In this document: positions 32,193-39,747 of the stretch, piece after piece
Layout of the letters: every line of letters starts with the position of its first letter
Position numbering within the stretch: the stretch's first letter is position 1
Assembly (NCBI GenBank): GCA_030849945.1
Contig: JAVDKK010000002.1
Span: 682,001 to 746,000 of the forward strand
Origin: Schauerella fraxinea
GTDB lineage: Bacteria > Pseudomonadota > Gammaproteobacteria > Burkholderiales > Burkholderiaceae_B
Direction of reading: 5' to 3'
Length of the DNA: 64,000 nucleotides
Position numbers and translations under genes: made by a program
The notes under the pieces: generated by a model
The model's input: only the letters and a program-made list of their open reading frames with translations
What the model was told of the DNA's origin: nothing
Databases searched by the model: none

Positions 32193-33073
32193 GCGTCGTT
32201 ATTGGCCTCGACCAGCCGGATCAATTGCAGCATCAACGCATCGCGCCCGTCGGGCGCCAGTGCCTCGAGCGTGCGATCGTGCGCGCGCTGCACGGCCGGC
32301 ACCATCTTGGTCACCAGCAGCTTGCCCTTGCGCGCCAGTTTCACCAGCCGCACGCGGCCATCTTCCGGACTCACGCGGCGCGTGATCAGCCCACGCGCCT
32401 CCAGGCGCGTCAACACTTCGGCCACGGTGGTGCGCTCCAGCCCTACTTCGCGTGCGATCGAGATCTGATCGCTCTCGCCGCGCCGGTCCAATGCCGTCAT
32501 CAGGCTGAACTGCACTGGCGTGATATTGAACGTCGCCGTTTCTTCAAGAAACAGCGAACAATGAATCTGATGCAACCGCCGAATCAAAAACCCCGGCCGG
32601 CCCAGTAGCGGCGACCGCTCGCGCGCCGCCGCCAGTTGCGCGGCTGCGGGCGCATTGGCCGCAGGCGCATCGGCTGCAGGCGCATCGGCCGCAGACGCAT
32701 CGGCCGAAGACAAATTAGCCGCGCTCACCTCGACCGTATGCGCATCGACCGATGCCACCCCGTTCGACGGTGCGCCAGACCCCGTTGCTTCATTCACCGG
32801 CACGTCGAACGACGCAGTGTTTTTAAACGCCGCCTTAGTCGATGTTGCCTTGGTTGACTTCGCTTTGTTCGAGGTTGCGTTGTCCGACTTCGCTTTGTTC
32901 GAGGTTGCGTTGTCCGACTTCGCTTTGTTCGATGTTGCTTTGTTCGACGTTGCTTTGTTCGACATTGCCTGGGTCGATGTTGCTTCTGTCATCGGCGCTT
33001 CTGTCATCGGCGCTTTGGTTGACGTCGTTCTGGTCGACGGCGCTTTACCCGACCGTGTCTTGGTGACTGCCAT
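32168..33073 (-). CDS. MarR-family regulator with a long low-complexity N-terminal extension
   Basis: A 301-residue regulator. The MarR winged-helix domain occupies about 155-300: LHQIHCSLFLEETATFNITP, VGLERTTVAEVLTRLEARGL (recognition helix) and VSPEDGRVRLVKL (wing). The first ~150 residues are disordered and repetitive: Lys/Thr/Ser/Ala/Asn repeats of the type SNKAT/SDNAT (about 20-80), then Ala/Asp/Pro repeats, somewhat like histone-H1-type or AlgP tails. MarR proteins are normally about 150 residues. The ATG at 33073 overlaps the pxpA stop by 4 bp, but no good Shine-Dalgarno is seen, so a later GTG start within the linker is possible. Likely regulator of the pxp operon, the neighbouring catabolic operon, or both. 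Confidence 0.8.
   Translation of the reverse strand: MAVTKTRSGKAPSTRTTSTKAPMTEAPMTEATSTQAMSNKATSNKATSNKAKSDNATSNKAKSDNATSNKAKSTKATSTKAAFKNTASFDVPVNEATGSGAPSNGVASVDAHTVEVSAANLSSADASAADAPAADAPAANAPAAAQLAAARERSPLLGRPGFLIRRLHQIHCSLFLEETATFNITPVQFSLMTALDRRGESDQISIAREVGLERTTVAEVLTRLEARGLITRRVSPEDGRVRLVKLARKGKLLVTKMVPAVQRAHDRTLEALAPDGRDALMLQLIRLVEANNDAGAVPFRL
32856..32960 (-). repeat. In-frame tandem repeat in the marR N-terminal region
   Basis: Two exact 30-bp units (32856-32885 and 32886-32915, beginning GACTTCGCTTTGTTC on the plus strand) and a third diverged one, themselves built from 15-bp subunits. The period is a multiple of three, so length change keeps the frame. They encode alternating SNKAT and SDNAT-like pentapeptides. 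Confidence 0.9.
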
Positions 33074-33954
33074 CAGATCGTCGCGATACGGATGCCGTCG
33101 TGCGTCAACGCTTCGCGAATGCGACGGGCAAACATCGCCGCACCCGGCTGATCGCCGTGGATGCACAACGTATCGGCACGCACCGGCACTTGCTTGCCCG
33201 TTTGCGAAATCACATAGCCGCCCAACACCATGCCCTTGACCTGCGCGATCGAAAGATCGGGATCCTCGATCATGGCGTCGGCCTGCGAACGCGGCGTGAG
33301 CGTGGCGTCGTCTTGATACGTGCGATCGGCAAACACCTCGTATGCGACCTGCAAGCCCAATGCCGCGGCGGCATCGGCCATCGTGGCGGTCGCCACATAA
33401 ACGATAAGCGACGGATCCACATCGCGCGTAGCGCGCGCCACAGCATCGGCGATCGCGGGATCTTTCGCTGTCATGTTGTAGAGCGCACCGTGCGCCTTCA
33501 CGTGATGCAACGTGGTGCCCGCCGCGCGCGTAAACGCCCACAACGCGCCAATCTGGTACACGGTGAGGTCATAAACTTCCGCCGGCGACAATGCCATCAC
33601 GCGACGTCCGAAGCCCTGCAGATCGGGCAAGCCCGGATGCGCACCCACCGCCACGCCGCGCTCGACGGCCGCAGCCACCGTGCGATGCATCACGCCAGGG
33701 TCGCCTGCGTGCATGCCGCACGCGATGTTGGCCGACGTGATGTGCGCCAGCACTTCCAGGTCATTGCCCATTACAAAGGCGCCGAAGCTCTCACCCATGT
33801 CGCAATTGATGTCGAGCGTGGGAGATTGGTCCGCAGCGGCTGCATTGGACGTAGCAGAGTGAACTGCAGCGGCGGACTGCGTTGCTGCGGACGCCTGTGC
33901 GGATGCTGATGCTGATGCTGATGCGGACGTTGTGGATGCGGTCGGTGCGGTCAT
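33073..33954 (-). CDS. pxpA: 5-oxoprolinase subunit A (LamB/YcsF family) with N-terminal extension
   Basis: A 293-residue LamB/YcsF protein; E. coli PxpA is 244. The family core starts at about residue 47 with LDINCDMGESFG and contains SANIACGMHAGDP, GAHPGLPDLQGFGRR, VKAHGALYN, EVFADRTYQ and CIHGDQPGA. PxpA with PxpBC opens 5-oxoproline to glutamate using ATP. The first 46 residues are an Ala/Ser/Thr low-complexity tail, partly coded by a short GATGCT tandem repeat at 33902-33925. The start is supported by CTAGGAATC before the ATG, 8 bp after the pxpC stop, so the tail appears to be translated. Confidence 0.93.
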   Translation of the reverse strand: MTAPTASTTSASASASASAQASAATQSAAAVHSATSNAAAADQSPTLDINCDMGESFGAFVMGNDLEVLAHITSANIACGMHAGDPGVMHRTVAAAVERGVAVGAHPGLPDLQGFGRRVMALSPAEVYDLTVYQIGALWAFTRAAGTTLHHVKAHGALYNMTAKDPAIADAVARATRDVDPSLIVYVATATMADAAAALGLQVAYEVFADRTYQDDATLTPRSQADAMIEDPDLSIAQVKGMVLGGYVISQTGKQVPVRADTLCIHGDQPGAAMFARRIREALTHDGIRIATI

Positions 33955-33962
33955 CGCGATTC

Positions 33963-35201
33963 CTAGTGAGCGATCGATTCGAGCGTGGCGGCAGCCGCGG
34001 CGGCAAAACGCGCCAGATCGGTGGCGCGCTGCTGCGCCAGGTGCTGGGCGCGGCCCAGCGATACAAGGTGAAAGCGTACGACATCTTCGGGCATGGCTTG
34101 CGCGAGCTGCGGCAGATCGACGCTCGCCACATAGGCGATCTTGGGATAGCCGCCGGCCGTTTGCCGATCGGCCATCAGCACAATCGGTTGGCCATCGGGC
34201 GGTACCTGCACCGTACCGAACGGCGTGCCTTCGGAAATCATTTCGAGCGGAGCCGACAACGCCAGTGGCTCGCCGCTCAATCGATAGCCCATCCGATCCG
34301 AGCGGCTATCGATCTTGTAGCCCAACTCGACAAACGCCGTGTGCGAGGTGGCTGAAAACGCCTCCCATTGCGGCCCGGCCACCACACGCAAGGTCCGCGA
34401 GCCGGTACCCTCTGCATCGGGTTGGTCGGGACCATCCACGGCAGGCTCGGGGATCTTTTTCCTCTCGACAGCCGACGCACCAGGTGCTGCAGCAGGTGCT
34501 GCATCAGTCGTTGCACTAGCCGTCGCACTAGCCGTCGCACTAGCCGTCGCGTTACCCGCCGCATTAGCCGCTGCACCAGCAGCCGCCGTTTCAGGTGTCC
34601 CGTCGGTTGCTGGACGCGCCGCATTGTCCGTCGGCGTTTCATCCGGCATCGGCCACGGCACGACGGGCGCCGCGGCAAAAGGGACGCCAGCCTGCACCAT
34701 CAGCCGCAGCAAACCCCGATACGGCACCCCCGGCGCGCCGGTGGGCACACGGTCGTCGCGCTGCAACGCCCGGCCTTCGAAGCCGCCATATCCTGCACGT
34801 ACGAATGTGCTGCGGCTCCCCATCACGGTCGGCACGTCAAATCCGCCGGACACGGCGAGATACGCCCGCGCACCCGTTCGGCGGGCGCCGAAATGTAGCG
34901 TCACGCCGGCACGCAACAATACGGCGCAGTCACGGGGTACGCAGATGTCGTCGACCCGCGCATCCAGATCGCCGCCGGTGAGCGCGATCAGCGTATCGCG
35001 GTCGAAACGCAGCACCGGTCCTTGCAACGTGCATTCGAGCGTTGCCACGTCCGGCGCATTGCCGACCAGGGCGTTGGCGCGACGGTGGGCATCGTTGTCC
35101 ATGACGCCGTTGACCGGCACGCCGAATTGTTGGTGTCCGGTACGGCCCAGATCCTGGAGCGTGCTGAGCGGACCCGGCTTGATCACGCGCATCACGCCCA
35201 T
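33963..35201 (-). CDS. pxpC: 5-oxoprolinase subunit C (KipA-type) with a large internal insertion
   Basis: A 412-residue PxpC/KipA protein; typical members are near 310. The N-terminal half (MRVIKPGPLSTLQDLGRTGHQQFGVPVNGVMD, GGDLDARVDD, YLAVSGGFDVPTVMGSRST) and C-terminal half (LRVVAGPQWEAF, DRMGYRLSGEPLAL, GTVQVPPDGQPIVLMADRQTAGGYPKIA) are standard. Between them (about 182-268) sits an Ala/Thr/Asn/Pro-rich stretch with ATASATASATASATT repeats. Pairing with PxpB makes the ATP-dependent lactamase part of 5-oxoprolinase. It overlaps pxpB by 10 bp. Confidence 0.93.
   Translation of the reverse strand: MGVMRVIKPGPLSTLQDLGRTGHQQFGVPVNGVMDNDAHRRANALVGNAPDVATLECTLQGPVLRFDRDTLIALTGGDLDARVDDICVPRDCAVLLRAGVTLHFGARRTGARAYLAVSGGFDVPTVMGSRSTFVRAGYGGFEGRALQRDDRVPTGAPGVPYRGLLRLMVQAGVPFAAAPVVPWPMPDETPTDNAARPATDGTPETAAAGAAANAAGNATASATASATASATTDAAPAAAPGASAVERKKIPEPAVDGPDQPDAEGTGSRTLRVVAGPQWEAFSATSHTAFVELGYKIDSRSDRMGYRLSGEPLALSAPLEMISEGTPFGTVQVPPDGQPIVLMADRQTAGGYPKIAYVASVDLPQLAQAMPEDVVRFHLVSLGRAQHLAQQRATDLARFAAAAAATLESIAH
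34513..34572 (-). repeat. 12-bp tandem repeat within pxpC
   Basis: Three perfect copies of GCACTAGCCGTC (34513-34548, plus-strand reading) and two degenerate copies to 34572. In frame, encoding the ATAS repeats of the PxpC insertion. Confidence 0.9.
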
Positions 35202-35932
35202 GTTTGCGCTCCCGTCTCGAACGCGGCGTAATCGGCTTGCGATATCGGCACGAAGCGGATGCGATCGCCCAGGCGCAACCGCACGGGCGGTGTCTGCGCC
35301 AGGTCAAAAAAGCGCATCGGTGTGCGCCCAATGATGCTCCATCCGCCCGGTGTCTCGAGGGTGTACACCGTGGCCTGATTATTGGCGATCGCCACCGAGC
35401 CTTTCGGCACGCGGGTGCGCGGCGTCTTGCGGCGCGGCACCGACAACGTCGGGTCCAGGCCTACGGCAAACGGTGTTCCGGGTGAAAAGAAGAACGTGCA
35501 AACGATAAGTTCGGAGGCGCCATGTCGGGCAATCACCTCATCGCGTTCGATCCCGCAACGCGTGGCCACATCGTCGAGATCCGGCGCAAACGTGCCTTCG
35601 TAGCACACCGGTATCTCGATCGTGCGGCCACCCGTGGCAACTTCCGGCAACCCCGCACGCAACGCGGCGTCGATCGCTCTGGACAGCACGTCGAAAGGCG
35701 CGTCGTCGGGTCCATACGCGCTCGGATCGTAATGCAGCGCCAGGGTGGTGAACGCGGGCACCACATCCGTCACGCCGGTGAGGGGATGCGCCAGGAAATG
35801 GGCTGCAGCGGCTTGCACACGCAAGCTGGTCGCAATATCGACTCGATCGCCGAACGCGATGATCAGACAGCGATCGCCGCCGGCCACGATACGCCACTCG
35901 GCGGGCGCTTCAGACAATGGGATGTGAGACAT
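35192..35932 (-). CDS. pxpB: 5-oxoprolinase subunit B (KipI-type)
   Basis: A 246-residue PxpB/KipI protein. Seen: LIIAFGDRVD near the N terminus, HPLTGVTDVVPAFTTLALHYDP, IEIPVCYEGTFAPDLDDVA, FFFSPGTPFAVGLDPTLSVPRRKTPRTRVPKGSVAIANNQATVY and GGWSIIGRTP, all typical of the family. Unlike pxpA and pxpC it has no low-complexity insertion. It is the first gene of pxpB-pxpC-pxpA-marR, 89 bp downstream of xerD in the same direction. Confidence 0.95.
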   Translation of the reverse strand: MSHIPLSEAPAEWRIVAGGDRCLIIAFGDRVDIATSLRVQAAAAHFLAHPLTGVTDVVPAFTTLALHYDPSAYGPDDAPFDVLSRAIDAALRAGLPEVATGGRTIEIPVCYEGTFAPDLDDVATRCGIERDEVIARHGASELIVCTFFFSPGTPFAVGLDPTLSVPRRKTPRTRVPKGSVAIANNQATVYTLETPGGWSIIGRTPMRFFDLAQTPPVRLRLGDRIRFVPISQADYAAFETGAQTWA

Positions 35933-36021
35933 GGGAAACCGTCAGGGACGCAACACGCGCCAAATGCGACAGAACAGCCAAAGGCGCATTCTACGGTAGC
36001 AATGCGAGGTAGGCCACGTTT

Positions 36022-36981
36022 TCACCCGCGCGGGTGGTGTTGCGCATGCAACGCTTTAAGGCGTTCCCGCGCAACGTGCGTGTAGATCTGGGTAGTTGAG
36101 ATATCGGCATGTCCAAGCAACATCTGCACAACTCGCAAATCGGCGCCGTGGTTGACCAGATGCGTCGCGAAAGCATGGCGCAGCACATGGGGCGACACCG
36201 GCGCCACGATGCCCGCACGCCGCGCATAGGTACCGATCATCAACCAAAAGGTTTGCCGGTGCATCCCATCGCCGCGAATGGTGACGAACATCGCATCGGA
36301 CCGCATGCCGTTCAGAATGCCGGCGCGGGCTTCATCCAGATAGCGGGTGATCCAGTGCGCGGCTTCGGCGCCCAGCGGCACCAGGCGGTCCTTGCCGCCC
36401 TTCCCGCGCACCACGCGAACGACGCCCTCGTTCAAGCTCACGTCCAGTACGTTGAGCCCCACCAATTCAGACACGCGCAATCCGGTGGCATACAGCGTTT
36501 CCAGCATGGCCTTATCTCGCAGCCCCAGCGGAGTCGCCACATCAGGCGCATTGAGCAACGTGTCGACCTGAGCTTCGGACAAGGTTTTGGGCAACCGGCC
36601 ACCGGCCTTGGCCGACACCAGCGATTGGCACGGATCGCCCGTCACCACCCCGGCGCGTAACGCCCACTGAAAATAGCGGCGCAACGACGAGAGGCGCCGA
36701 TTGGCCGTGGCGGGTTTGGTTTGGGTATGCACCGCGGCAAACCAATCTTGAATGTCTATCGTCGTTGCCTGCGATAGCGGCGTAGCCGATCGGTCACGCA
36801 TCCAAATATCGAAACTGGCGAGATCGTTGCGGTAGCTTGCCCGGGTGTTGTCGGCCAAGCCATCCTCGAGCCACAATCCATCGAGAAAACGATCGATATT
36901 GGGGTCGACATCGGTACGGCTTTGCACCGACGGCACGGCGTCGGTAAGACCGGTCAAGCGGCGGCGCGGCATTGCGAACAC
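36022..36981 (-). CDS. xerD: Site-specific tyrosine recombinase XerD
   Basis: A 319-residue recombinase that, with XerC, resolves chromosome dimers at dif. All catalytic residues are present: Arg169 (TGLRVSEL), Lys197 (GKGGKDRLVP), His265 and Arg268 (SPHVLRHAFATHL), His291 (LLGHADISTTQIYTH) and Tyr300. The N-terminal core-binding domain spans about 26-110. Length and motifs are those of the housekeeping enzyme, and no attachment sites or other mobile genes adjoin it. The first ~20 residues extend slightly beyond E. coli XerD. Confidence 0.95.
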   Translation of the reverse strand: MFAMPRRRLTGLTDAVPSVQSRTDVDPNIDRFLDGLWLEDGLADNTRASYRNDLASFDIWMRDRSATPLSQATTIDIQDWFAAVHTQTKPATANRRLSSLRRYFQWALRAGVVTGDPCQSLVSAKAGGRLPKTLSEAQVDTLLNAPDVATPLGLRDKAMLETLYATGLRVSELVGLNVLDVSLNEGVVRVVRGKGGKDRLVPLGAEAAHWITRYLDEARAGILNGMRSDAMFVTIRGDGMHRQTFWLMIGTYARRAGIVAPVSPHVLRHAFATHLVNHGADLRVVQMLLGHADISTTQIYTHVARERLKALHAQHHPRG

Positions 36982-37007
36982 CCATCAAGGAACACCGCGA
37001 AAGTGTA

Positions 37008-37039
37008 GGCCATGCGCGAACGATATGCCGCGCATGGCC
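37008..37039. terminator. Perfect 11-bp hairpin between tetR and xerD
   Basis: GGCCATGCGCG (37008-37018), a 10-nt loop, CGCGCATGGCC (37029-37039). It lies in the 89-bp gap between tetR and xerD. No T-run is present; it may be a factor-assisted terminator for tetR or an operator-like element in the xerD leader. Confidence 0.45.
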
Positions 37040-37070
37040 GAATCGCTACCTTGGCCGAGGCCGCAGTGAT

Positions 37071-37643
37071 TCAGGCGGCTTGCTTGTCGCGCTCGGCGAT
37101 GGGGTATGTCAACCCGACCAGGCGCTCAATCAGTTTGGCCCGCGACGTGCCGCCGATGGCGGGCGTGCCGAAGAGTTCCGCCGACCACAGGCTATCGACA
37201 GCCAAACGGGCAATCCACGCACTTTCGCACGATTGCGTTTCCAACTCGACGGTTTGTTGATAGCGGCGCAAGGTGTCGCGCCACAGATGCAGCAACGACG
37301 GATCCACAACGAAAGCCGTTGCCAGCCCACCCCAACGCCGGTTCTGCTTTTCGCCCAAGCGGGCGATCGTAAGGATGTACGCGCGCGTCATGCGGCAATT
37401 GGGTTCGCTGTCTTCCATCGCGGCGGCTTGCACGTCGTTCCAGAACTGATCGACGAGATCGCGCACGACCGCCTCGACCAGGACGCTTTTGGTGGGAAAG
37501 TGGTGCAGCAGAGCGCCCTTACTCAGGCCCGCGCGCTTGGCGACGCCATCGAGTGTAAAGGTGGTGGCGCCAGCTTCCGAGATCGCGTCGCCCGCGGCAC
37601 GGATCAGGAGCGTGCGCGTGACATCAGCCTGTCGTTTGATCAT
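37071..37643 (-). CDS. TetR-family transcriptional regulator
   Basis: A 190-residue TetR regulator. The N-terminal helix-turn-helix (about 25-50) reads FTLDGVAKRAGLSKGALLHHFPTK. The C-terminal ligand domain contains a TetR_C-like region (RWGGLATAFVVDPSLLHLWRDTL). The start at 37643 is set by GAGGAGTC eight bases upstream. No transporter or enzyme adjoins it divergently, so its target is unclear. A TetR-type palindrome in its own promoter suggests autoregulation. Confidence 0.92.
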   Translation of the reverse strand: MIKRQADVTRTLLIRAAGDAISEAGATTFTLDGVAKRAGLSKGALLHHFPTKSVLVEAVVRDLVDQFWNDVQAAAMEDSEPNCRMTRAYILTIARLGEKQNRRWGGLATAFVVDPSLLHLWRDTLRRYQQTVELETQSCESAWIARLAVDSLWSAELFGTPAIGGTSRAKLIERLVGLTYPIAERDKQAA

Positions 37644-37674
37644 GTCGGACTCCTCGTTCAAGAGACGCCAGCAT

Positions 37675-37688
37675 ACCGACCAGACGGT
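37675..37688. promoter_or_regulatory. Candidate TetR-type operator in the tetR promoter
   Basis: ACCGACCAGACGGT, an imperfect palindrome resembling the ACCGACCGGTCGGT type of site used by many TetR proteins (12 of 14 positions agree). It starts 32 bp upstream of the tetR start codon. Confidence 0.4.
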
Positions 37689-37746
37689 TACCATCCTAAC
37701 AAAATCGTCACGTAGGGGTTACTTTCAGATTTTTCCCAAACGCCTA

Positions 37747-37776
37747 TGAAAAAGGCCGGTGCAATCGCACCGGCCT
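37747..37776 (-). terminator. Rho-independent terminator after the SYLF gene
   Basis: AGGCCGGTGC and GCACCGGCCT form a perfect 10-bp stem with a 4-nt loop, followed on the minus strand by TTTTC. It lies 41 bp past the SYLF-domain gene stop. Confidence 0.9.
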
Positions 37777-37817
37777 CAACTACCTTAACGCCGCAACATC
37801 GCGGCGCTGCGCCTCAA

Positions 37818-38408
37818 TCAGGGCGAGATCTTGTTGATCTTGGCACCCGTCAACGACACACCGGCCATCAGACCCGTGTTGTTGACCACAAAGCCCACGA
37901 TCGGCTGACGAATCGTATTGCTGTCGATGCTGCCGTTGGCGCCGATTGTGGCGACCGCGATCGTGGCATCAGCGCCAACCGTCCAACCATTGCTGTTGCG
38001 GAAGTTATCCAGCGACTGTTGCGTCATGAACAGAACGATGATGCTCTTGTCCTGGGCGCCAGCCTGGAAGCCGATCGAACCGGCGGTGGTGCTGTAGTAC
38101 CCGGTGGTTTTGCCATCGACGCGCAATGCGCCGCGACCGTACTCGCCGCCGACCACGAAGCTCGCACCGACAACCGACGGGAACACCAGCACGCCCTTGG
38201 CACGCGACACCAGGTCACGCGACGCCGGGGCCGATGCGTACAGCTTCGACAGCGCAGCGTCTACACCCGAATTGATCTGGGCGCGTTCGGTGGCCGGCGT
38301 AGCGGCGTCGTGCGGTTTGGTCGTCGTGCAGCCCGTGAACGCGAGGCTCGCGGCGACGAGGGCCAGCGCAATTCCGGAGGAGCGGAAGGTTGTACGATTT
38401 TTTTGCAT
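37818..38408 (-). CDS. SYLF/YSC84-domain lipoprotein
   Basis: A 196-residue lipoprotein. The lipobox is LAFTGC with Cys27 as the lipidated residue. The SYLF (YSC84-type) domain covers about 60-195, with KGVLVFPSVVGASFVVGGEYGRGALRV, GYYSTTAGSIGFQAGAQ, VLFMTQQSLDNF and GWTVGADATIAV. The domain binds lipids in eukaryotes; bacterial members are envelope proteins of unclear role, often stress induced. It is followed by its own terminator. Confidence 0.93.
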   Translation of the reverse strand: MQKNRTTFRSSGIALALVAASLAFTGCTTTKPHDAATPATERAQINSGVDAALSKLYASAPASRDLVSRAKGVLVFPSVVGASFVVGGEYGRGALRVDGKTTGYYSTTAGSIGFQAGAQDKSIIVLFMTQQSLDNFRNSNGWTVGADATIAVATIGANGSIDSNTIRQPIVGFVVNNTGLMAGVSLTGAKINKISP

Positions 38409-38496
38409 AGTAAAGCTCCATTGAGAAAAAGTCGGCCGGTCTTCTTAGACTTTGCACGACGAAACAACTTCGACGGGATGAACCGTCAAAAACGAA

Positions 38497-39126
38497 TTAG
38501 GGTGTCGTGGTTCGAGGCTGTTGATTGATCGTGTCGGTAAGCTCGGGCGCCTTTACTGGATCGAAATCCGTCCAGGCTCCCTGCGCCCAACGCCCTTGCG
38601 CACGCTCTACATCCATACCGCCGCTGTCGCGCAGAATGCGCGCCACCGTCGCTTCCTTTGCAGGATCGCATTGCACGGCGAGCAACACACCGGCTTGACG
38701 TAACGGCGCATGTTCCATACTCGGATCTTGCGCCGGCACGGCGTTACCCCGCTTGGCGGTGATGTTGCGCTTCCTGCCCCGGCCGGCGATTTGCATCGCA
38801 CCGATCAACGAGCCAAGATAGGCGCCCACCGCCGCTGCAATAACGCCGACGATGCCGGATTGGCCCGTGCTGAACGCGATCAACGCACCGATCGCAGCAC
38901 CCGCCATTCCGATCACCGCAGCACCCGCGATGGCGCCAAACTGCGCGCCACTTGCATCGGGATCGTTCGTGCGATCGCCGCCCACGGGATGACGATCATG
39001 TGCGCCCGCGCTGTTCACATAAAACGTATGCAATGCATCGTCGTGGAAACCCTCGCGATGCAGCAACTGGGCGGCATCGGCCGCCCTGTCCCAACTCTCG
39101 AATCGAGCCGCAACGATCAAAGACAT
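38497..39126 (-). CDS. Glycine-zipper membrane protein, unknown
   Basis: A 209-residue protein. The N-terminal part (1-45) looks like a small alpha/beta module (SLIVAARFESWDRAADAAQLLHREGF). A central hydrophobic region (about 62-115) has small-residue-rich helices, GAIAGAAVIGMAGAAIGALIA and VGVIAAAVGAYLGSLIGAM, of the glycine-zipper type. The C-terminal domain (about 135-190) contains GVLLAVQCDPAKEATVARILRDSGGMDVERAQGRW, similar in layout to the first part. Such proteins are often general-stress membrane proteins. No specific function can be given. Confidence 0.82.
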   Translation of the reverse strand: MSLIVAARFESWDRAADAAQLLHREGFHDDALHTFYVNSAGAHDRHPVGGDRTNDPDASGAQFGAIAGAAVIGMAGAAIGALIAFSTGQSGIVGVIAAAVGAYLGSLIGAMQIAGRGRKRNITAKRGNAVPAQDPSMEHAPLRQAGVLLAVQCDPAKEATVARILRDSGGMDVERAQGRWAQGAWTDFDPVKAPELTDTINQQPRTTTP

Positions 39127-39178
39127 ACGTTTCTCCTACTCAACAACCGGTTGCCGGGCGCCGCCCGGCAATCCGCCA

Positions 39179-39538
39179 TTATTCCCAGCGGCCGCCGGAT
39201 TTCTTTACAGCGGTGCGTGCGAGCAGGCTGACGCCGATGCCGACGAGGGCTGCGATGCCCATCGACTTCCAGGCGTTCTCATGCACATAGGCGTCGGTTT
39301 CCTTGGACAAGCGGGCAGCACGATCGGCAGCCACATCTTTCCAGTCGCTGGCGCGACCGCGCAGGCTTTCAAGCTGGCCCTTCAACTTGCGACGTGCGTC
39401 ATCAACGCCTTCGCCGGTTTTATCGGCCGTGGATCGCAGGAGTTCTTCGCTGGCGGCGAGCAGATCGTCCAGATCGCGCCCAAGGCGTTCCTGGCCGGTT
39501 TGTGCTTCATCACGTGCGCGTTTCAGACTGAATTTCAT
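39179..39538 (-). CDS. ElaB/YqjD/DUF883-family membrane-anchored ribosome-binding protein
   Basis: A 119-residue tail-anchored protein. A long charged helix (about 1-88, with LGRDLDDLLAASEELLRSTADKTGEGVDDARRKL) precedes a C-terminal membrane segment (SMGIAALVGIGVSLLART, about 91-108) and a short basic tail. E. coli YqjD and ElaB are stationary-phase proteins that hold ribosomes at the inner membrane. Start at 39538, with AAGGAGAAC upstream. Confidence 0.93.
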   Translation of the reverse strand: MKFSLKRARDEAQTGQERLGRDLDDLLAASEELLRSTADKTGEGVDDARRKLKGQLESLRGRASDWKDVAADRAARLSKETDAYVHENAWKSMGIAALVGIGVSLLARTAVKKSGGRWE

Positions 39539-39747
39539 AAGTTCTCCTTATCCGGTTCAAAAATTGTCGATCGCCGCAATCGACTGACGGTTGTTACCTA
39601 GCATGTGGCGTGCCTGAGCAAGTTCCCGCCGTCACAAAAAAGAGTTCGCATGGGCCATCGCGCGCAATGGCTCTTGGGGCACGCGCGCCCAACGTCTCTG
39701 CAGCCCACGTAGAATGCCAATCCTCACCTGCCCACATCGTCCCTCCC

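Noticed and set aside
32826..33060. Possible CRISPR array from the regular repeats in the marR gene
   Set aside because: Repeats are directly adjacent, lack unique spacers, are in frame with the protein, and no cas genes are near. They are coding tandem repeats.
36022..36981. Tyrosine recombinase as a sign of an integrated element
   Set aside because: Sequence and length are those of housekeeping XerD; no tRNA gene, att-like direct repeats, or phage or conjugation genes adjoin it.
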